This document shows, piece after piece, positions 48,028 through 56,901 of a stretch of DNA of 64,000 nt. Position 1 is the first letter of the stretch. Every line of letters starts with the position of its first letter. Both the position numbers and the translations under genes were made by a program. The notes under the pieces were generated by a model, which saw nothing but the letters and a program-made list of their open reading frames with translations, ran no database searches and was not told the DNA's origin. Origin of the DNA: Clostridium sp. BJN0001 (GTDB taxonomy: Bacteria > Bacillota > Clostridia > Clostridiales > Clostridiaceae); the NCBI RefSeq assembly GCF_022869825.1, contig NZ_CP094971.1, positions 1,923,501 through 1,987,500 of the forward strand, in the 5' to 3' direction.

Positions 48028-48909
48028 ATGAAAAAAGTTAGATTTATATATAATCCGTATTCTGGAGAAAATAGTATTCTGTCAGAATTAGATACTATAA
48101 TAAAACTTCATCAACAGGCTGGTCTTACAATAATTCCTTACAGAATTCAGGGTAATAAATCTTTAGATGAAGCCTTTGATATAGTAGATGACACATATAA
48201 ATATATTCTTGTAGCCGGTGGAGACGGAACAGTTGATTCTACAGTAAACGCAATGAAAAGAAAAAATATAGATCTTCCCATAGGAATTCTTCCTGTTGGC
48301 ACAGCAAATGATTTTGGTAAATTTTTAGGTCTTACATCAGATGTAGAAGAAACATGCAAAAATATATTAAACTCAAAACCAAAATCAATAGATCTTGGTA
48401 AAATAAATGATAAATACTTTGTAAATGTCGCAAGCACAGGATTATTTACAGATGTATCTCAAAAAACAGATGTAAATTTAAAAAATTCTATAGGAAAGCT
48501 TGCTTATTATTTAAAAGGACTTGAAGAACTTCCTAATTTTAAGAAATTAAATGTCACTATAAAGTCAGATGAATGCAGTTTCACAGATAAAATGTACCTT
48601 CTTTTAATATTTAACGGACAAACAGCAGGAAACTTAAAACTTGCTCCACAATCAATTGCAGATGATGGAAAACTTGACGTTATAATGTTTAAAGCTTTGC
48701 AGCTTTATGAACTTCTTCCTCTTACATTTAAACTTTTAAGAGGAGAACATCTTGACTCAAATAAAGTTGTTTATTTTAAAACTAATAAGCTTATTGTTGA
48801 ATCAAATGAAGATATTGCAACAGATATTGATGGAGAAAAGGGTCCAGATTTTCCACTTAATATCGAATGCGTAAAAAGCGGAATTAAAGTTTTAGGAATA
48901 TTAGAATAA
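48028..48909 (+). CDS. Diacylglycerol kinase-family lipid kinase (YegS/DgkB type)
   Basis: 293 aa. MKKVRFIYNPYSGENSI, YILVAGGDGTVDSTVNAM (nucleotide-binding GGDGT) and LPVGTANDFGKFLGL are the diagnostic motifs; the C-terminal beta sandwich ends in IDGEKGPDFPLNIE. It phosphorylates a lipid alcohol such as diacylglycerol, recycling it for phospholipid synthesis. GGGGG precedes the ATG. Confidence 0.9.
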   Translation: MKKVRFIYNPYSGENSILSELDTIIKLHQQAGLTIIPYRIQGNKSLDEAFDIVDDTYKYILVAGGDGTVDSTVNAMKRKNIDLPIGILPVGTANDFGKFLGLTSDVEETCKNILNSKPKSIDLGKINDKYFVNVASTGLFTDVSQKTDVNLKNSIGKLAYYLKGLEELPNFKKLNVTIKSDECSFTDKMYLLLIFNGQTAGNLKLAPQSIADDGKLDVIMFKALQLYELLPLTFKLLRGEHLDSNKVVYFKTNKLIVESNEDIATDIDGEKGPDFPLNIECVKSGIKVLGILE

Positions 48910-48954
48910 ACATATTAATAATTATAAGTAACATCAATATTTAGGAGAGCTATC

Positions 48955-49596
48955 TTGATTGTTTTATACTATGTATTTTTGCTACTTATAATTTTTTTAT
49001 GCCTATTTTTAATGATTAGAAATATTAAATATTCACCAAAAAAATTTAAATATTTTTTATTTATTTTTCTAATTCTATTTTTATTAAGAAATATTTCTCT
49101 TATATCTTTATGTCTAGTTAGAAATAACAACATTTTATATTATTTAAAATATTTAATATATATAGATTCAGTACTCATCCCTTCAATTTCATTGTTTATT
49201 ACTTTTATTTTTTCAAAATCTTCTAAAATAAAGTTATATATCATTTATTTAATAATGTTATTTTTAATGATTCTATATGTATTAGATATGATAATATCTG
49301 ATTTTGTAGTAAATATTCATTCATTTTACGGATTTATTTTTAATACAAATAATAACTTTACTATATATTTTACTGTTTTACTTATTTTATGTTTAAATTT
49401 AATAATAAATATTTCCATATTAAATTTTAAATATTCAAATAAACATGGAATAAAACTTCTATTAGCTGCAATATTAATTTCTGTAATAGAGTATAGCATT
49501 CTCATATTAAATATGAATTTTTTCCCATACCCTATAATATCAGATTTATCTTTTTTGATTATTTTAGACTACTTAGTCGGAAAATACAAAAAATAA
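48955..49596 (+). CDS. Polytopic membrane protein, unknown family
   Basis: 213 aa, about six or seven membrane helices, almost no soluble loops, very rich in Ile, Leu and Phe. TTG start with GGAGAG seven bases before it. 45 bp after the lipid kinase gene and followed by a terminator, so probably cotranscribed with it. I do not recognise the family. The kinase neighbour hints at an envelope role, no more. Confidence 0.7.
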   Translation: MIVLYYVFLLLIIFLCLFLMIRNIKYSPKKFKYFLFIFLILFLLRNISLISLCLVRNNNILYYLKYLIYIDSVLIPSISLFITFIFSKSSKIKLYIIYLIMLFLMILYVLDMIISDFVVNIHSFYGFIFNTNNNFTIYFTVLLILCLNLIINISILNFKYSNKHGIKLLLAAILISVIEYSILILNMNFFPYPIISDLSFLIILDYLVGKYKK

Positions 49597-49600
49597 CTTT

Positions 49601-49642
49601 TAAAAGGATAGATATAATAATAATTAAATACCTATCCTTTTA
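49601..49642. terminator. Bidirectional terminator between convergent genes
   Basis: Perfect 11-bp arms (49601-49611 and 49632-49642) with a 20-base A+T loop. Serves the membrane protein gene ending at 49596 (+) and the small gene ending at 49650 (-). Confidence 0.7.
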
Positions 49643-49649
49643 GAAATTT

Positions 49650-50003
49650 TTATTCCTCATCCCGATCCGTCTTGGAATTTTGAAGTGAAAGATCATTTTC
49701 AATTTCAGTAAAAATAGTATCCTTATAATTTTTAACTGATATATAATCATTTTTTATTTTACAGTACTTAAGATACTGCTCATCACATCTATTTAAAGTT
49801 TCAACTACCATATCTATTAACTCGCCAACATCTTCGGCTCTTTCTATAGCTTTTCTCACTTCACTTTTTTTAGCTATATTTATATTATAAAGTTCTGCAG
49901 CCCCTGCAATTAAAAGTCTATATGAATCAACATATGATTTAAGAAGATCTGCAAGATTAGATATATCAGAATATTGTTTGCCTATTATATTCTCTACGCT
50001 CAT
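49650..50003 (-). CDS. Small helical protein encoded after rubrerythrin, unknown
   Basis: 117 aa from MSVENIIGKQYSD; predicted almost fully helical with a charged tail (QNSKTDRDEE). Start at 50003 has AGGAAAG upstream and lies inside the 3' end of the preceding 68-aa gene (38-bp overlap). No family recognised and no cysteines in a metal pattern. Third gene of the rubrerythrin transcript. Confidence 0.65.
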   Translation of the reverse strand: MSVENIIGKQYSDISNLADLLKSYVDSYRLLIAGAAELYNINIAKKSEVRKAIERAEDVGELIDMVVETLNRCDEQYLKYCKIKNDYISVKNYKDTIFTEIENDLSLQNSKTDRDEE

Positions 50004-50172
50004 TTTTCTTTCCTGTCTCTTCAATTGAATACATTTCATCTATTTCATCATATATATTTTTTACATAGGCATCTTTATCTTTATCTGAAGAGTCATTTCT
50101 AAATTGAATCTTAGAACCATTTTTTAAGAAAACAACTGGCACTACATATTCTTTAGGATATACATAAATCAT
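49966..50172 (-). CDS. 68-residue hydrophilic protein coupled to rubrerythrin gene
   Basis: Starts MIYVYPKEYVVPVVFLKNGSK; a short beta-rich N-terminus then a very charged helical C-terminus (Asp/Lys/Glu/Arg). Its ATG overlaps the rubrerythrin stop as ATGA, with GGGGGAG in front. Both are strong signs that it is translated. Unknown family and function. Confidence 0.6.
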   Translation of the reverse strand: MIYVYPKEYVVPVVFLKNGSKIQFRNDSSDKDKDAYVKNIYDEIDEMYSIEETGKKNERREYNRQTIF

Positions 50173-50726
50173 TTATTTTCTCCCCCATTACATTCCACAT
50201 AGTCCATTTTTTGAAAGTATCCTCTTGGATATTTGCAAAGAGGGCATCTAGGTGGTACTTCATATCCTTCATATATATATCCACAATTTAAGCATTTCCA
50301 TAATGCTTTTTTATCAGACTTAAAAAGCTTATCGTTCTTTAAGTCTTTAGCTAATTTCACAAAAATTTCATCATGACTTTCTTCAACTTCCTGAAGTTCT
50401 TTATAAAAATTAGCTATCTCAGTAAATCCCTCTTCTCTTGCTACTTTTTCAAACTCTTTATAAAGCACTCTACTTTCATGTGCTTCTCCAAGAGCAGCCT
50501 CAATTAAGTTATTTTTAGTTTCACCTACTCTATTTAAATATTTTTCATATACTTCTCTTGCATGAGCTAATTCATTACCTGATATAACATTAAATGTATC
50601 TCTAATGCCTATAAGTTCTTCTTTAGCAGCTTTTTCAGCATACAAAGTATACTTAGTTCTTGCTCTTGATTCGCCAGCAAATGTCTTAAATAGATTTTTT
50701 TCTGTTTTACTTCCTTTTAAATCCAT
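50169..50726 (-). CDS. Rubrerythrin
   Basis: Non-haem peroxidase reducing H2O2 in anaerobes. 185 aa. The ferritin-like diiron domain (about 1-140) has the Glu/His ligands in GESRARTKYTLYAEKAA, SGNELAHAREVYEKYL and LQEVEESHDEIF. The C-terminal rubredoxin-like domain has CLNCGYIYEG and CPLCKYPRGYF binding one iron. Domain order is classic. AAGGAG lies before the ATG. Confidence 0.93.
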   Translation of the reverse strand: MDLKGSKTEKNLFKTFAGESRARTKYTLYAEKAAKEELIGIRDTFNVISGNELAHAREVYEKYLNRVGETKNNLIEAALGEAHESRVLYKEFEKVAREEGFTEIANFYKELQEVEESHDEIFVKLAKDLKNDKLFKSDKKALWKCLNCGYIYEGYEVPPRCPLCKYPRGYFQKMDYVECNGGENK

Positions 50727-50816
50727 AAGTATTCTCCTTATTTTTAATCACAGTAATAAAATATTCTTAAAATATATAATTGTTACTTAAATAAAAATAA
50801 AAAGAAATTTAAATAT

Positions 50817-50868
50817 AAAAAAGCAGGACTCGTTGCAGGTCTTTCGACCTGTATGCAACATGTCCTGC
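50817..50868 (-). terminator. Long structured terminator of the SASP gene
   Basis: Outer arms GCAGGAC (50823-50829) and GTCCTGC (50862-50868) contain an inner hairpin CAGGTC/GACCTG with a TTTC loop and GTTG/CAAC pairs. The minus strand continues with six T. The stem is unusually G+C-rich for this DNA. Confidence 0.7.
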
Positions 50869-50917
50869 CCTCTTTTTAGTAGATAGCATAAACTAAAATA
50901 ATAAATTATTTACTAAT

Positions 50918-51100
50918 TTATATTCTATGTTCATACTCCTCTACCATTCTCTTTACCATTTCTCCTCCGACGGAACCACACTGTCTAGCACTTAAATCAC
51001 CATTGTATTCCTTAAATGGTACTCCAAGTTCTTGCGCCACTTCGTTTTTCATTTTGCCTAAACCCTGTTTTGCTTCTGGAACTACTGTACTGTATGACAT
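50918..51100 (-). CDS. Alpha/beta-type small acid-soluble spore protein
   Basis: 60 aa. Binds and protects spore DNA and is degraded by the GPR protease during germination. GKMKNEVAQELGVPF contains the GPR-site region and SARQCGSVGGEMVKRMVEEYE the conserved second DNA-binding helix. The usual asparagine-Gly segment is present as NGDLSARQCG. Very strong GAGGAGGG ribosome site. It proves a spore-forming host. A sigma-G promoter is expected, but I could not assign convincing boxes. Confidence 0.93.
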   Translation of the reverse strand: MSYSTVVPEAKQGLGKMKNEVAQELGVPFKEYNGDLSARQCGSVGGEMVKRMVEEYEHRI

Positions 51101-51205
51101 AACAATCCCTCCTCAGATTAAACTGGTATTTTATCATCAGGATAAAATTTTCTTTCATCCCTCCGACAATAATATCTTGCCCTTTATAAAAAAATATATA
51201 CACTT

Positions 51206-52021
51206 TTATATATATTTTTCTTTTAATTTTTTTTCTATATCATTTTTTAAAGAATTTTTCATATCTTTAATTATAAAATCAAAATACAATATAAAATACT
51301 TATTAAATTTTCTTATGTCATTTAATGATAGCTTTTTATCTATAAATAATTTATCCAAATATTTATTTAAATTTCTAAAAAGAATAAAGACCTCTTTTTT
51401 CATCATATCTTCAAAAACATTTTTTCTAATAACGTTTTTTCTATCAATACTTAATATTTGATTATTTATACTTTGAATCCTTTTACTTAATTCTAATATC
51501 TTCTGTGGAAAAAGGAAATAAAGATTTTTATCATATAATTCTCTCAAATTATAATTAAAACATTTAAATACATCAGCAGAAAGTCTTACTAATTCATTAT
51601 TATTAACAAATGTAAAATCTACTTTATCTTCAATATATATGTTAGAATTAAAAACTAATAACTTAGAATCATATGTATAATCCAATAAATTTTTCTTAAT
51701 AATAAAAAGTGAACACACTTTTCCATTTATGTATGATAGCATTACATTGAATCTCATATATGTATTTACATTTTTTATAGAACATTCAAAGCTATCAACA
51801 GTATTTTTTTCAAAAATTTCAAGATCATCTTTTAAAAAATATTTATTATTTAAAATTTGAAATTCAAAATCAAGTGAAATATTTTCATCAAAAATAATAT
51901 TAAGAAAGTCCACAATACTTTTTCTGCTTACTGATTTTATAATCTTTTTTATAATATTATTTAAATATGATGGTATTTTCTTTTGTTTATTTTTGATTCG
52001 TAAATATATATTTTTATTCAT
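51206..52021 (-). CDS. Unassigned cytoplasmic protein, Lys/Asn/Phe-rich
   Basis: 271 aa with a basic N-terminus, a central beta-rich part (about 45-140) and a helical, very Lys-rich C-terminus. GAGGTG is before the ATG. A faint look of Rpn-type PD-(D/E)XK proteins (YMRFNVMLSYINGK, the spaced Asp and Lys) is not enough for assignment. It lies between the SASP gene and tRNA-Trp. More A+T- and Lys-biased than its neighbours. Confidence 0.6.
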   Translation of the reverse strand: MNKNIYLRIKNKQKKIPSYLNNIIKKIIKSVSRKSIVDFLNIIFDENISLDFEFQILNNKYFLKDDLEIFEKNTVDSFECSIKNVNTYMRFNVMLSYINGKVCSLFIIKKNLLDYTYDSKLLVFNSNIYIEDKVDFTFVNNNELVRLSADVFKCFNYNLRELYDKNLYFLFPQKILELSKRIQSINNQILSIDRKNVIRKNVFEDMMKKEVFILFRNLNKYLDKLFIDKKLSLNDIRKFNKYFILYFDFIIKDMKNSLKNDIEKKLKEKYI

Positions 52022-52081
52022 TAGTCTACACCTCAGTGAAATATTTACAAAAGTAGTAAAATGTATATTTATTTGTTATAT

Positions 52082-52119
52082 AAAAAAAGCAGGTAAATTT
52101 GGTTACCCAAATTTACCTG
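52082..52119 (-). terminator. Terminator after tRNA-Trp
   Basis: Perfect 13-bp stem (52090-52102 and 52107-52119), loop of 4, seven T on the minus strand. Confidence 0.85.
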
Positions 52120-52136
52120 TCTCTCATAATTTTGTT

Positions 52137-52212
52137 TGGCAGGGGCACTAGGACTTGAACCCAGAACCAATGGTTTTGGAGACCACTACTCTACCAATTG
52201 AGCCATACCCCT
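52137..52212 (-). tRNA. trnW: tRNA-Trp (anticodon CCA)
   Basis: A complete cloverleaf on the minus strand. The 7-bp acceptor stem (AGGGGTA with TGCCCCT, one G-U pair), the anticodon loop CTCCAAA with CCA, the T-loop GTTCAAGTC, and an encoded 3' CCA after discriminator G can all be read. 76 bases in length. Confidence 0.97.
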
Positions 52213-52225
52213 ATAACGTTTTTTA

Positions 52226-52254
52226 TTTTAACATGGTTTTATAGTACATGTCAA
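52226..52254 (-). promoter_or_regulatory. Probable promoter of tRNA-Trp
   Basis: TTGACA (52249-52254) on the minus strand, a 17-base spacer and a weak TTAAAA -10 (52226-52231), 13 bases before the tRNA. Confidence 0.5.
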
Positions 52255-52283
52255 CAATTCTTTTTAATTTTTTAATTTTTTTA

Positions 52284-52312
52284 TTGTTTTATTATTCTCT
52301 ATACAATATAAT
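52284..52312 (+). promoter_or_regulatory. Promoter of the nitronate monooxygenase-like gene
   Basis: TTGTTT (52284-52289), a 17-base spacer, TATAAT (52307-52312). Confidence 0.65.
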
Positions 52313-52381
52313 AAATATAGAGTTAATATTTTGACTATCAAAATATTTTACAATCTAATTATTTTGAAAGGAACTAAAAAA

Positions 52382-53449
52382 ATGAAATTTAAACCTTTGA
52401 AAATCGGAAATTTAACAGCTAAAATTCCAATAATCCAGGGAGGAATGGGAATTGGTGTATCATCATCAGGTTTGGCATCTGCAGTAGCTAACGCTGGAGC
52501 AATAGGAATTATTTCAGCAGCTCAACTTGGATATAAAGAGCCTGATTTTTACGACAATGCTTTTAAAGAAAATATTGCAGGTCTAAAAAAACATATTAAA
52601 ATTGCTAAAGAAAAAGCTCCAAATGGAATAATTGGTGTAAATATAATGTGTGCAAGTAACCACTATGAGGAACATGTAAAAGCTTCTATTGAAGCTGGTG
52701 CTGATTTAATTATATCAGGAGCTGGTCTTCCACTTACACTTCCAAACATATGTAAAGGTTCAGGCATAAAGATAGCTCCTATAGTTTCATCTTTAAAATC
52801 AGCAAGAGTTATTTTAAAAAGATGGGATAAACGTGATGAGACTGCTCCTGATTTCGTAGTAATTGAAGGACCAAAAGCTGGTGGACATTTAGGTTTTAAA
52901 GTAACTGAACTTAATGATCCTAACTATGATTATGATAAAACAGTAACAGATATAATAAATGAAGTATCTATATATGAAGAAAAATATAACAAAGATATTC
53001 CTGTTATAGTGGCTGGTGGAGTATTTGATGGAAATGATATAGCACACTTTTTAAAACTCGGTGCATCTGGCGTTCAAATGGCAACTCGTTTTGTAGTTAC
53101 AAAAGAATGTGATGCAGATCAGAAATTTAAAGATATGTATTTAAACTGCAAAAAAGAAGACATAATAATAGTAAAAAGTCCTGTAGGTATGCCAGGTAGA
53201 GCAATTAAAAATAACTTTATTGATCTTCCTAATGAAAAAAAATGTCAAATTTCACACTGCTATAACTGTCTTACTCCATGCAATCCTAAGGATACACCTT
53301 ATTGCATAAGTCAAGCTCTTATAAATGCTGTAAATGGAGATGTTGATAATGGTCTTGTTTTCTGTGGAGAAAATGCCTACAGATTAAATAAAATGACAAC
53401 AGTAAATGAATTAATTAAGGAACTTACTGAAGAACTCGAAAATGCATAA
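52382..53449 (+). CDS. Nitronate monooxygenase / FabK-like flavoprotein
   Basis: 355 aa TIM-barrel FMN enzyme. PIIQGGMGIGVSSSGLASAVANAGAIG, ADLIISGAGLPLTLP, EGPKAGGHLGF and VIVAGGVFDGNDIAHFLKLGASGVQMATRFV are the family motifs. The C-terminal part has a Cys-rich cluster (KKCQISHCYNCLTPCNPKDTPYC, shown here as the CQISHCYNCLTPC core) not needed for the basic fold. It is not in a fatty acid cluster, so nitronate or alkyl-nitro oxidation or an enoyl-ACP reductase role cannot be separated. GAAAGGA precedes the ATG at 52382. Confidence 0.85.
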   Translation: MKFKPLKIGNLTAKIPIIQGGMGIGVSSSGLASAVANAGAIGIISAAQLGYKEPDFYDNAFKENIAGLKKHIKIAKEKAPNGIIGVNIMCASNHYEEHVKASIEAGADLIISGAGLPLTLPNICKGSGIKIAPIVSSLKSARVILKRWDKRDETAPDFVVIEGPKAGGHLGFKVTELNDPNYDYDKTVTDIINEVSIYEEKYNKDIPVIVAGGVFDGNDIAHFLKLGASGVQMATRFVVTKECDADQKFKDMYLNCKKEDIIIVKSPVGMPGRAIKNNFIDLPNEKKCQISHCYNCLTPCNPKDTPYCISQALINAVNGDVDNGLVFCGENAYRLNKMTTVNELIKELTEELENA

Positions 53450-53512
53450 ATCCTTGAATAAAATGGAATACAATAGTATAATTAGTTTAAATTTTATTTA
53501 TTTGGAGGAAAA

Positions 53513-54409
53513 ATGTACATTATAAATTTTATACGTGGATTTTGTATGGCTTTAGCGGATAGTGTTCCCGGAGTTTCTGGAGGAACAATAGCTTTTATAC
53601 TTGGTTTTTATGATAAATTCATTACATCACTTAATGATTTATTTTCGACTAAATCAAATAAAAAAGCAAAACTTAATTCTCTGCTATTTTTGTTTAAGTT
53701 AGGTTTAGGATGGATTACAGGTTTTATTTTTGCAGTATTATTTATAGCATCTGTATTTGAAAATAATATATATAAAATAAGTTCATTATTTATTGGACTT
53801 ATTATTTTCTCAATTCCAACTATACTTAAAGAAGAAAAAAATTCATTAAAAAATAAATATAAAAACATACTTTTCACTTTTATAGGAATTTTCATAGTAT
53901 GGGCTATTACATACTTTAATCCTATTACTAAATCAGGAGGAAGTTCACTTTCATTTTCTCTTGAACACTTTAATATTTTACTTGCAGTTTATGTATTCTT
54001 TTCAGGTATGATAGCAATATCTGCAATGGTACTTCCAGGTATTTCAGGCTCGACTCTTCTTTTAATACTTGGATTATATACATCAGTAATATCTGCAATA
54101 AAGGAAATTCTTACTTTTAATTTAACTTATGTTCCACTTATTGCTGCTCTTGGACTTGGAATTTTATTTGGTATTTTTTCTATAATATCACTACTTAAAT
54201 ACCTTCTTAAAAATCATAGATCTAAAATGATTTATTTTATTTTAGGACTTATGATAGGTTCAATATATGCAGTAATTATGGGACCTTGCACATTAAAAGT
54301 TCCACAAAATCCTTTAACTTTTAAAACATTTAGTATAATCTTTTTTATAATCGGAGGATTACTTATTCTTTCACTTGAAAAATTAAAAGATATACTAAAT
54401 AAAAATTAA
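53513..54409 (+). CDS. DUF368 polyprenyl-phosphate translocase family protein
   Basis: 298 aa with about eight to nine membrane helices. The family motifs are FIRGFCMALADSVPGVSGGTIAFILGFYD at the N-terminus and the internal repeat MVLPGISGSTLLLILGLY. DUF368 members (PopT) have been linked to recycling undecaprenyl phosphate across the membrane for wall synthesis. It is in its own unit following the flavoprotein gene, with GGAGG before the ATG. Confidence 0.9.
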   Translation: MYIINFIRGFCMALADSVPGVSGGTIAFILGFYDKFITSLNDLFSTKSNKKAKLNSLLFLFKLGLGWITGFIFAVLFIASVFENNIYKISSLFIGLIIFSIPTILKEEKNSLKNKYKNILFTFIGIFIVWAITYFNPITKSGGSSLSFSLEHFNILLAVYVFFSGMIAISAMVLPGISGSTLLLILGLYTSVISAIKEILTFNLTYVPLIAALGLGILFGIFSIISLLKYLLKNHRSKMIYFILGLMIGSIYAVIMGPCTLKVPQNPLTFKTFSIIFFIIGGLLILSLEKLKDILNKN

Positions 54410-54418
54410 GTAATAAAA

Positions 54419-54461
54419 AAATACGGTTGTTTCTACTAAAAGTTTAGAAACAACCGTATTT
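54419..54461. terminator. Bidirectional terminator between convergent genes
   Basis: Perfect 17-bp arms (54419-54435 and 54445-54461) with a 9-base loop, A/T runs on both sides. Confidence 0.85.
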
Positions 54462-54476
54462 TTATTTAATATTTTT

Positions 54477-55601
54477 TTAGCATGGAATGTAACTATTATC
54501 TGCCTTAAATCCTACAATTACGTTTTTAATATCTTTTAACTCTTTTCCATCTTTTAAAGCCTTACTTATTGCCTTATATAGACCACTAAGTGCAATAATT
54601 TTTCTAAGAGTCAAATCTTTAATTGACCTATCATTTACTTTCTTTATTAAGATACCTTTTATATCAAAATATGATTGATACTGAGTAAAATATGTCTTAA
54701 TATTGCTGTCTCCCTTTAGTATTATAAGTTTATTAGAAAGACCTACTTCTTTGAATACTAAATCTGTTAGAATTTCAGGTACAAAACTCCTTATTTCAAA
54801 TGCAATATTTTCATTTTGAATTATATCTTCAAAACCATCATACATTTTCTTAAATTTTATTTCACTATCACAGTTTTCTATAACATCTATAAATTTATCA
54901 ACATCCTCTTCAAGCTTTTCATAAGAAATTGGATATTCTCTATATGTTTCACTTTTTTGCTCAACTATAAAATACTGCTTTATAGATGCAAAATCACTTT
55001 CCATTTTCCATCCTGAAGTCCATTCCTTTATCTGTGCTTCAACTACCTTATCATTTACTCCATTTATAGAACATTCACATGTAATTTTCTCGTTTCTTAC
55101 TCTTGAGGTAAATATTTTTACGTAATAAGTCTTCTCTGCACCAAACTTCTTTTTTATTTCATCTTCTATCATCATCCATATATATGGTCTTATAGAGCCT
55201 TTCTTTAAAACTCCTCTTTGCTGAAGTGAACTTTCAGTTACTTCAAATGATCTCTTTTCTCCTAAGAAATCACTTTCAAAACTTGTGTATATCTCTTTTT
55301 TTACAAAATTTCTAACTGCATCAAATGCACCTAAAATAAAGTTAACACATGCATCACTTACAGCTTTCATTGGATCAGGTCCATAACCCGCAAGCACTTC
55401 TACTATTGGATCTTGAAGTTTTTCCTGATTTAAAATAAATACCATTTCTGCAATTACATTATCTTTATTATCTATCATATTTGTAAGCTTCACATCAATT
55501 GTAGCTTTAAGATCTTTAACAATAATTTTATCATTCTCTACAGCGCTACCTTCTATTACAGTGCTTAAACTTTCTAATATTTCATTTCTTCCTATTAACA
55601 T
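54477..55601 (-). CDS. Unassigned soluble protein, possibly DUF6348-like, in the MoxR operon
   Basis: 374 aa, no membrane helix or signal peptide, mixed alpha/beta. A conspicuous motif is LAGYGPDPMKAVSDACVNFI. I have a weak memory of DUF6348 proteins with this look but cannot confirm it. GGAGGGAAGAT directly precedes ATG 55601; an upstream in-frame Met would overlap the preceding gene. It is 20 bp after the membrane gene, last in the MoxR-DUF58 operon, so it may serve that system. Confidence 0.65.
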   Translation of the reverse strand: MLIGRNEILESLSTVIEGSAVENDKIIVKDLKATIDVKLTNMIDNKDNVIAEMVFILNQEKLQDPIVEVLAGYGPDPMKAVSDACVNFILGAFDAVRNFVKKEIYTSFESDFLGEKRSFEVTESSLQQRGVLKKGSIRPYIWMMIEDEIKKKFGAEKTYYVKIFTSRVRNEKITCECSINGVNDKVVEAQIKEWTSGWKMESDFASIKQYFIVEQKSETYREYPISYEKLEEDVDKFIDVIENCDSEIKFKKMYDGFEDIIQNENIAFEIRSFVPEILTDLVFKEVGLSNKLIILKGDSNIKTYFTQYQSYFDIKGILIKKVNDRSIKDLTLRKIIALSGLYKAISKALKDGKELKDIKNVIVGFKADNSYIPC

Positions 55602-55620
55602 ATCTTCCCTCCAAATTCTA

Positions 55621-56901
55621 TCACTTACTATTTCTAATTTTATCAATATCTTTATTAGTAACTTCTTTATTTGAATATCTTATTTTATTATAGATTGAAC
55701 TTATTTCTTCTATATTGTGATTAGTCTTTCTTAAAATCTTATTTTGTATATCGCCTACAGTATCATTATTGCTTATTATAATTTGATCTTTTCTAAATTT
55801 TAATATTTTATTTTTATAAAGTTTTCTTGCTTTATCTTTGTTACTTAGGAAAACATTTTTTATTATATTCTTATATTGTTTATTAACTTTTTCTTTTCCT
55901 GATTTGTTATTTTTTTCTTCCTTATATACAAAAGTAATTTTCTCGATATTTTTTGCAGCTTTAAATAATATCATAATCTTGTTCAATATAAAATACATAA
56001 AAATAAGTACTATTACAGTGAAAATTATTTTTTCTATTATGTCAAAAACAATCTTTACTGAATCAGATATTTCCCCTTCATTTTTTAACATCTTGCTGCC
56101 AAATATATTTTCAAGGAGATCATTTTTATCTCCATTATTATTATCATCTTTCTGATAATCAAATGCTTTTTGAACATAATTTATATTAAATAAATTTGTA
56201 ATAGTATTTACAACTTTTTTATCAGCATATGATGTTACTTTAAATACTCCTGATAGTGAAACACATATCATAAAAACTGCTATAAGAATCCCAAAAGATA
56301 ATACAAAAATATTATTACTCTTTGATCCAGATAAATTATCGCTGCCTTCCATTGACAATTTTGTATTCCTTATTTTTATAAGATACATAAGTGAAATTAT
56401 TAAAATTATAACACTTATTATCATAATAAGACTGCTTAATTCATTTATTTTTGATATTAATGCAATGATATTCTGAGGTATTAAAAGTATTTCCAGTACA
56501 AAAAATGTAAAGAGACTAAATTTTACATTCTGCTTTTTTAAACTATTTTTAAAAATCTTATATGCAAAAATAAGTAAAATAACAGCAAATGGATATTTTC
56601 TTAATAAGAATCCTATAACAAAAATTGAAATTGCTGTAAATGAAAACAGAAAAATTATAAAAAGCTTAAGATCTTTAATCTTCATCATAAAAAATATCAT
56701 CACTATGATAGGTATTATTAAAAAAAGTCCCATATATATATCATTTTTATTATTATTTATTCCATAATTTATGCAAGCTACAACAGGATATACAGTCAAA
56801 AAATATAATATACTTTCAATAATATGATAAGAAAGTTTCTTTTGAAAATTATTATTTAAAAAATCTTCTGATATTCTGCATACTTCTATTTTCTCATTCA
56901 T
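55621..56901 (-). CDS. Polytopic membrane protein with DUF4129-like tail
   Basis: 426 aa. About seven to nine membrane helices in the first 300 residues, then a soluble C-terminus ending NDTVGDIQNKILRKTNHNIE and SSIYNKIRYSNKEVTNKDID, resembling the DUF4129 region that usually follows transglutaminase-like proteins beside DUF58 genes. The transglutaminase core itself is absent. The ATG overlaps the DUF58 stop by four bases (ATGA), so I start it at 56901. Confidence 0.7.
   Translation of the reverse strand: MNEKIEVCRISEDFLNNNFQKKLSYHIIESILYFLTVYPVVACINYGINNNKNDIYMGLFLIIPIIVMIFFMMKIKDLKLFIIFLFSFTAISIFVIGFLLRKYPFAVILLIFAYKIFKNSLKKQNVKFSLFTFFVLEILLIPQNIIALISKINELSSLIMIISVIILIISLMYLIKIRNTKLSMEGSDNLSGSKSNNIFVLSFGILIAVFMICVSLSGVFKVTSYADKKVVNTITNLFNINYVQKAFDYQKDDNNNGDKNDLLENIFGSKMLKNEGEISDSVKIVFDIIEKIIFTVIVLIFMYFILNKIMILFKAAKNIEKITFVYKEEKNNKSGKEKVNKQYKNIIKNVFLSNKDKARKLYKNKILKFRKDQIIISNNDTVGDIQNKILRKTNHNIEEISSIYNKIRYSNKEVTNKDIDKIRNSK

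Noticed and set aside
50817..50868. Small regulatory RNA from a G+C-rich hairpin
   Set aside because: It directly follows the SASP gene and ends in T on the correct strand, so a terminator explains it.
51101..51160. Sigma-G promoter for the SASP gene
   Set aside because: Expected from biology, but the -35 and -10 boxes found are too far from consensus to annotate.
51012..51203. 63-codon frame overlapping the SASP gene
   Set aside because: It is out of frame with SASP, uses its ribosome site region as coding, and has no family likeness.
51206..52021. Rpn-type recombination nuclease or IS remnant
   Set aside because: The likeness is restricted to a few residues; the catalytic pattern cannot be seen and no repeats flank it.
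52137..52212. tRNA-Trp as an integration site
   Set aside because: No integrase, repeated tRNA end or foreign block is next to it.
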